44,785 bases of DNA from positions 1-44,785 of the forward strand of contig MGPB01000023.1 in the NCBI GenBank assembly GCA_001795455.1, given 5' to 3'. The notes below the pieces were generated by a model that was given only the letters and a program-made list of their open reading frames with translations, made no database searches and was not told the origin of the DNA. This DNA is from Curvibacter sp. GWA2_63_95 (lineage in GTDB: Bacteria > Pseudomonadota > Gammaproteobacteria > Burkholderiales > Burkholderiaceae_C). Made by a program: the position numbers and the translations under genes. This document shows positions 41,103 through 44,785 of the stretch, in pieces. Each line of letters begins with the position of its first letter. The first letter of the stretch is position 1.

Positions 41103-43349
41103 ATGAAAGCATTGACATTGGTGACGAGGTATAGGGAGGGCTTGTTTGAGGGCGACGCATGCCTACTCGTCTACGATGTCCCGCTCATAAATGGGGCGAC
41201 GATTGGAGATGATGTTCGAGACGTTTTAGACCGACGGCCGAACACTTCCAGAATTTTTTGTGTGGCTCCATTTCTGCCGCACGATGACGTCGTTGCAGGG
41301 GTCATTGCAGGCAGTGCTTTGCAGCGTGCTGGAGCCACTCATCGCAACACAGTTGTTGAGGTTGCTGTTCTTCGATTGTCAGAAGCAGCAGGAAAGCTCG
41401 AAGTCGAAAGTCAGTCATTGGTCTTAGATAAAGACGCTGCGGATGTAGTGCGTGGTGATTGGACGCGTCTTTCAGATGAGCTGCGGCATGGTTGGCTTTT
41501 TTGTCTTTTTGACATGTACGGTGGTCTTGTTAATGCACCGATGGGCGTGCATTTTTCCAAGGCGTCTGGCAAGCATGCGGATAAGTTTTTAAGAGCCAGT
41601 AGCGTATTGCTGTCCACTGAAGTATGCGGAGCTTTGGCTTTCTTTACGCTAGCTATCGCACAATTCAAAGAACCAAGACGAATTTTTGTTGATACTGCGC
41701 CGCTAATTTCAGTAGCACTCGCGATGCAACGGATTGCCGCAAATCAACATCTTTGGAGCGAATCGCCCCCTGTCAAGTCGTTTAGTTCGTATGGAGGCGT
41801 CGGCGCACTCCCACGGCTCGGCGCTAGTGACCTGGTTCTAGTTTCGGCATCGACCTCCGGTGGTTTGGCAGATGTCTTGGTTCAACAAGGTGTTGTTGAA
41901 GAGATGCTGGTGACACTGTTCTTCTTGATGTCATCCTCAAAGGTAAAAACAAAAGGGCGCGTTGCCTGCGACCTCACATACATTCCTGAACGCACATTTG
42001 GATATCCAGCAATTGATAGTTTTTCTTCGGAATCTTGCGCTTTATGCAAGAGAGGGTTTGTGATTGCCGAGCTTGAGGGTGATCAGTTCCTTATTGAGCG
42101 TCGTGCCGTGAAGCGACTCCGGATTGGTGCTGCATCGCAACTAGGGGCCACACGCACTACGCTGGACAACCTCGTAAAAAAGGGAGTCATTGAAGTTCGA
42201 CTTCACAAGAAGGACTCACGGCGCACAGATATCGATATTGATGTCCGACACATGCTGTCCCCCAATGGGCATCTACATGAACCACTTCGACGGCTACTTG
42301 CGATGTTCACTCCCATGCCGGTGGCTTTTGTAGTGGCAACAGGTCTGGATGTAAGTAAAGCGCGTGAAATTTGTGCGAGTGCTGGTTTGGGCGACTATGT
42401 TGCAAACGCTCAAGTTATTGATGCCGGACAAGTAGAGAACTTGTCGCCCATAGTAGGGGCACATGCCTTAGTCATGGTTGGCTATCTTTGCGACCATGCT
42501 CTGTTGCGTGGCGTGAATGCTCAGTTGCGTTCCAAGGTGATTGGTGGTTCGGTAGCCTATCTTTCGGGTCTAACGATTGCTGACTCACCACGCAATCATG
42601 AAGATTTGCGTATTTTTCTGCAGTATGGCGAGCATGGACCGGAGACATTTGTTTTCCGTTCTGCAGCTGAACTAATGCTTCCGTGGACCGGGGATCGCGT
42701 TTCACCCTGGGTGCAGGAGCTGCAACTGTTGCGTGAACTGGATGTGGAAAATCCGCTGCCAGAAGATTGGAAATCTAGGATTACTTGGTTGTCGGATACT
42801 GCATTGGCAAAAGATAAGCTTTTTTTAGCCGGCAACCACGGGGAGCTTTTTATATCGCCTGACTTTGTTTTGCTCGATACCAAGGAAGAGCGAGAGAAGA
42901 TTAGCCAAGCTGACGTCTATGCCGCTACATCCAATGCGCTTGCTGCGGAGCGTTGTGACAAGCAAGCGTTGGGTACAAAGGTAACAAGAGCACAACCAAC
43001 GCCGATATGGGGGCAATCAATCTATGTGCAATCAGTACTTTGTCCCTCGAACTTTCGGGACTTCAATGATGCGGTGTTAAGGGCGGCGCTATTAAGAGCC
43101 GCAAATGAGCAGGAGCTCAACTACGCAGTTGATGAGGTTTGTAGCGAGGAAATGTACGAAGTGATTCGTGCGGACATCCTAGCGTGGTCTCAAAGTGGTG
43201 GGGATTCTTTGCCAGAATTCCTAATGTCAATGGCTTGTGGGCGCCTTCGTCTGCAAGGTACTCATATTGAGCGTCTGAAGTCGCTGAAGGAAAGCGGCGC
43301 GCTACCTGAATATCTCGTGCGGTTAATGAACCGTATCCCGCAGTTTTAA
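41103..43349 (+). CDS. 748-residue protein with degenerate PyrE-like phosphoribosyltransferase region
   Basis: Partner of the GHKL ATPase gene, 2 bases downstream. HFSKASGKHADKFLRASSVL (150-169) resembles the substrate-hood strand of orotate phosphoribosyltransferase. RRIFVDTAPLISVALAMQRI (192-211) and DLVLVSASTSGGLADVLVQQ (243-262) sit where the second strand and PRPP loop should be, but the usual acidic DD is replaced by SA. SCALCKRG (311-318) is a CxxC pair. A second region, ALVMVGYLCDHALLRG and VAYLSGLTIADSP (about 455-497), may be a repeat of the same fold. C-terminal 250 residues unassigned. No signal or membrane segment. Not a recognised enzyme. Confidence 0.7.
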   Translation: MKALTLVTRYREGLFEGDACLLVYDVPLINGATIGDDVRDVLDRRPNTSRIFCVAPFLPHDDVVAGVIAGSALQRAGATHRNTVVEVAVLRLSEAAGKLEVESQSLVLDKDAADVVRGDWTRLSDELRHGWLFCLFDMYGGLVNAPMGVHFSKASGKHADKFLRASSVLLSTEVCGALAFFTLAIAQFKEPRRIFVDTAPLISVALAMQRIAANQHLWSESPPVKSFSSYGGVGALPRLGASDLVLVSASTSGGLADVLVQQGVVEEMLVTLFFLMSSSKVKTKGRVACDLTYIPERTFGYPAIDSFSSESCALCKRGFVIAELEGDQFLIERRAVKRLRIGAASQLGATRTTLDNLVKKGVIEVRLHKKDSRRTDIDIDVRHMLSPNGHLHEPLRRLLAMFTPMPVAFVVATGLDVSKAREICASAGLGDYVANAQVIDAGQVENLSPIVGAHALVMVGYLCDHALLRGVNAQLRSKVIGGSVAYLSGLTIADSPRNHEDLRIFLQYGEHGPETFVFRSAAELMLPWTGDRVSPWVQELQLLRELDVENPLPEDWKSRITWLSDTALAKDKLFLAGNHGELFISPDFVLLDTKEEREKISQADVYAATSNALAAERCDKQALGTKVTRAQPTPIWGQSIYVQSVLCPSNFRDFNDAVLRAALLRAANEQELNYAVDEVCSEEMYEVIRADILAWSQSGGDSLPEFLMSMACGRLRLQGTHIERLKSLKESGALPEYLVRLMNRIPQF

Positions 43350-43474
43350 GGTGAAGCGGCTTGTTCAAATGGACTTTGTAGTCGCTCCTAGCTAGGCTGT
43401 TCACGATGGACTAGACCATCGATACCTCTCTATACCAAACGCTGTGACCAGAATGCCGGTCATTGCGCGGTGCC
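43350..43474. other. Right boundary of the AT-rich island, no gene seen
   Basis: The 125 bases after the island stop have mixed composition and no open frame or hairpin I can support. No direct repeat matching the left boundary (39742-39918) was found by eye, so the insertion mechanism stays open. Confidence 0.5.
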
Positions 43475-43639
43475 TCAAGCTACCCGGAACTCTCCCACCG
43501 TCTTCGCCAGCGCCTCCTGACTCAGCAACTGCGCGGCGGCCAAAACTGCTTCCATCAGCTGGGTTCCCTCGCTAACCTTGACCACTTAGTCTTCGATGAG
43601 TTCCTTGGTCTCCTTGGCGGCGGCCCTGCTCGCCGCCCC
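43475..43639 (-). pseudogene. Methyl-accepting chemotaxis protein C-terminal remnant
   Basis: Read on the minus strand this stretch gives AASRAAAKETKELIED, an in-frame TAA (43588-43586), then VVKVSEGTQLMEAVL and AAAQLLSQEALAKTVGEFRVA before TGA (43477-43475). The first part matches the RSAAAAKEIKxLI-x-SVxxVExG signalling hairpin of chemoreceptors; the last part matches the AAAAESLxxQAxxLxxxVxxFKL tail. About 60-80 residues normally between them are missing. It is therefore a decayed, internally deleted receptor end lying directly behind the Zn-hydrolase stop. Confidence 0.65.
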
Positions 43640-43654
43640 TGCAGCGGCTCCGCC

Positions 43655-44785
43655 TCAGGTGCCAGCCCGCTCCAGCATCGCATGCAACAACACATTGCAC
43701 CCCGCGGTGATGTGCTCCGGCTTCGCGTCCTCAATCTCGTTGTGGCTGATGCCGTCCTTGCAGGGGATGAAGATCATGCCGGCGGGGGCCAGCTTGGCCA
43801 TGTAAACGGCGTCATGCCCCGCGCCTGAGACGGCGGGCATGTTGGAGTAGCCCAGCTTCTTGGCGGCGCGGCCCACGGCGTCCACGCAGTTCTCGTGGAA
43901 CTGGATGGCGTTGTAGCTGGACACCATTTCGATCTTCACGTCCACGCCGTGCTCCTGGCCCACCTTGGCGGCAAAGGCTTTCACCTCGTCGGCCATCTGG
44001 TCCACCAGTGCGTCGGTGGCGTTGCGCAGGTCGATGCTGAACTTCACGCGGCCGGGGATCACGTTGCGGCTGTTGGGGAACACTTGCACCATGCCCACGG
44101 TGCCGCGGCCATGCGGCGGGTGGCGGTGTGCTGCGGCCACCACGTCTTGCATGATGCGGGTGGCGGCCAGCATCGCGTCCTTGCGCAGCGCCATGGGCGT
44201 GGGGCCGGCGTGGGCTTCCATGCCTGTCACTGTGCAGTCAAACCAGCGGATGCCCAGCACGCCACTGACTACGCCAATGGTCACATCGTTGTCTTCCAGC
44301 ACCGGGCCCTGTTCGATGTGCGTCTCAAAGTACGCACCAATCGGGTGATCGCCAGGTTCTTGCGTGCCGATGTAGCCGATGCGTTCGAGCTCGCCCTTGA
44401 CGCTCTTGCCTTCGGTATCCGTTGCCGCATACGCATGCTCCAGCGTGAAGGCCTTGGCGAACACGCCCGAGCCCATCATCACGGGCACAAAACGCGAGCC
44501 TTCTTCGTTGGTCCAGAAGGCCACTTCGATGGGGGCTTCGGTCTCGATCCCCAAGTCATTCAACGTGCGCACCACTTCAATGCCGGCCAGCACGCCGTAG
44601 TTGCCGTCGAACTTGCCGCCGGTGGGTTGGGTGTCGATGTGGCTGCCGGTCATGATGGGCGGCAGGCTGTTGTTGCGGCCGGCGCGGCGCATGAAGCCGT
44701 TGCCGATCTTGTCGATGGTGATGGTCATGCCCGCGTCCTTGGCCCAGCCCAGCACCAGGTCGCGGCCCTGCTTGTCCAGGTCGGT
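43655..44785 (-). CDS. Zn-dependent hydrolase, hydantoinase/carbamoylase (allantoate amidohydrolase) family, N-terminus cut by window
   Basis: The last 376 residues of an M20-type amidase enter from the right edge. Metal-binding stretches are GSHIDTQPTGGKFDGNYG (His and Asp ligands), WTNEEGSRF (paired Glu), YFETHIEQGPVLE (His) and GISHNEIEDA near the end. These are typical of N-carbamoyl-amino-acid hydrolases, beta-ureidopropionase and allantoate amidohydrolase, which release ammonia and carbon dioxide from a carbamoyl group. The first codon in the window is TDLDKQGRDLV, so the true start lies beyond 44785. Subfamily is undecided; purine or pyrimidine breakdown fits the neighbours. Confidence 0.88.
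   Translation of the reverse strand, partial: TDLDKQGRDLVLGWAKDAGMTITIDKIGNGFMRRAGRNNSLPPIMTGSHIDTQPTGGKFDGNYGVLAGIEVVRTLNDLGIETEAPIEVAFWTNEEGSRFVPVMMGSGVFAKAFTLEHAYAATDTEGKSVKGELERIGYIGTQEPGDHPIGAYFETHIEQGPVLEDNDVTIGVVSGVLGIRWFDCTVTGMEAHAGPTPMALRKDAMLAATRIMQDVVAAAHRHPPHGRGTVGMVQVFPNSRNVIPGRVKFSIDLRNATDALVDQMADEVKAFAAKVGQEHGVDVKIEMVSSYNAIQFHENCVDAVGRAAKKLGYSNMPAVSGAGHDAVYMAKLAPAGMIFIPCKDGISHNEIEDAKPEHITAGCNVLLHAMLERAGT

Noticed and set aside
39742..43474. Search for flanking direct repeats, tRNA attachment site or integrase around the AT-rich island
   Set aside because: None seen by eye, so the island is not called a mobile element or integrative element.
1..44785. CRISPR arrays, tRNA or rRNA genes, insertion sequences, riboswitches
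   Set aside because: No regularly spaced repeats, cloverleaf-like sequences, transposase frames or recognisable riboswitch cores were found.

Overview
The window looks like a chromosomal segment of a GC-rich betaproteobacterium of the family Comamonadaceae (Acidovorax/Rhodoferax/Hydrogenophaga-like). The evidence is the high-GC codon use of most genes, a Bug-type tripartite tricarboxylate transporter binding protein, a DUF4287 gene, and six copies of a short intergenic repeat of a kind I associate with this family. The genus cannot be fixed from the sequence alone. There are no rRNA or tRNA genes, CRISPR arrays or insertion sequences that I can recognise.

Layout. Positions 1-1775: the tail of a TolC-like outer-membrane protein, a SAM methyltransferase and an EamA permease. 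1792-4408: a LysR regulator divergent from uraD (urate catabolism) and a Bug solute-binding protein. 4515-16541 is an organosulfur and sulfate region: metY with a CysB-like regulator; a TauD-like dioxygenase with an MFS permease; a divergent SsuABC-like importer with a DszA/NtaA-type flavin monooxygenase; and sbp-ssuE-mop. A PilZ/YcgR-like protein and a small zinc-ribbon membrane protein lie among them. 16931-24285 is a polyol operon: a four-gene ABC importer, an SDR dehydrogenase, D-arabinitol 4-dehydrogenase and an AraC regulator. 24273-28422 holds a second AraC gene with a divergent EamA permease, TerC with a zinc-finger protein, and an exported amidohydrolase-like protein. 28426-33869 is a BMP-type nucleoside ABC importer whose operon is interrupted by one AT-rich foreign gene. 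34122-39741 holds a MYG1 homologue coupled to an Mpv17-like membrane protein, a LysR-tapT pair, an NAD(P)-binding epimerase-like gene, DUF4287 and adenosine deaminase. 39919-43349 is an AT-rich two-gene island. The window ends in a methyl-accepting chemotaxis protein remnant and a truncated Zn-dependent carbamoylase-family hydrolase.

How the genes work together. Two metabolic themes recur. The first is sulfur scavenging: organosulfonate or sulfone import, oxygenolytic release of sulfite, flavin reduction, sulfate uptake, and sulfide capture by MetY. The second is purine and nucleoside salvage: BMP importer, adenosine deaminase, UraD, and a carbamoylase-type hydrolase. The polyol operon is self-contained except for the sugar kinases, which are not in the window.

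Most interesting loci. (1) The AT-rich pair at 39919-43349 encodes a GHKL (Hsp90/histidine-kinase-fold) ATPase and a 748-residue protein with a PyrE-like but degenerate phosphoribosyltransferase region. I cannot assign it to a named system, and it is the best candidate here for an undescribed conflict or defence module. (2) An AT-rich gene with an NxxKHR motif is inserted, with a perfect stop/start overlap, inside the nucleoside transporter operon. (3) A bacterial MYG1 gene is translationally coupled to an Mpv17-like gene; both families are best known from mitochondria.
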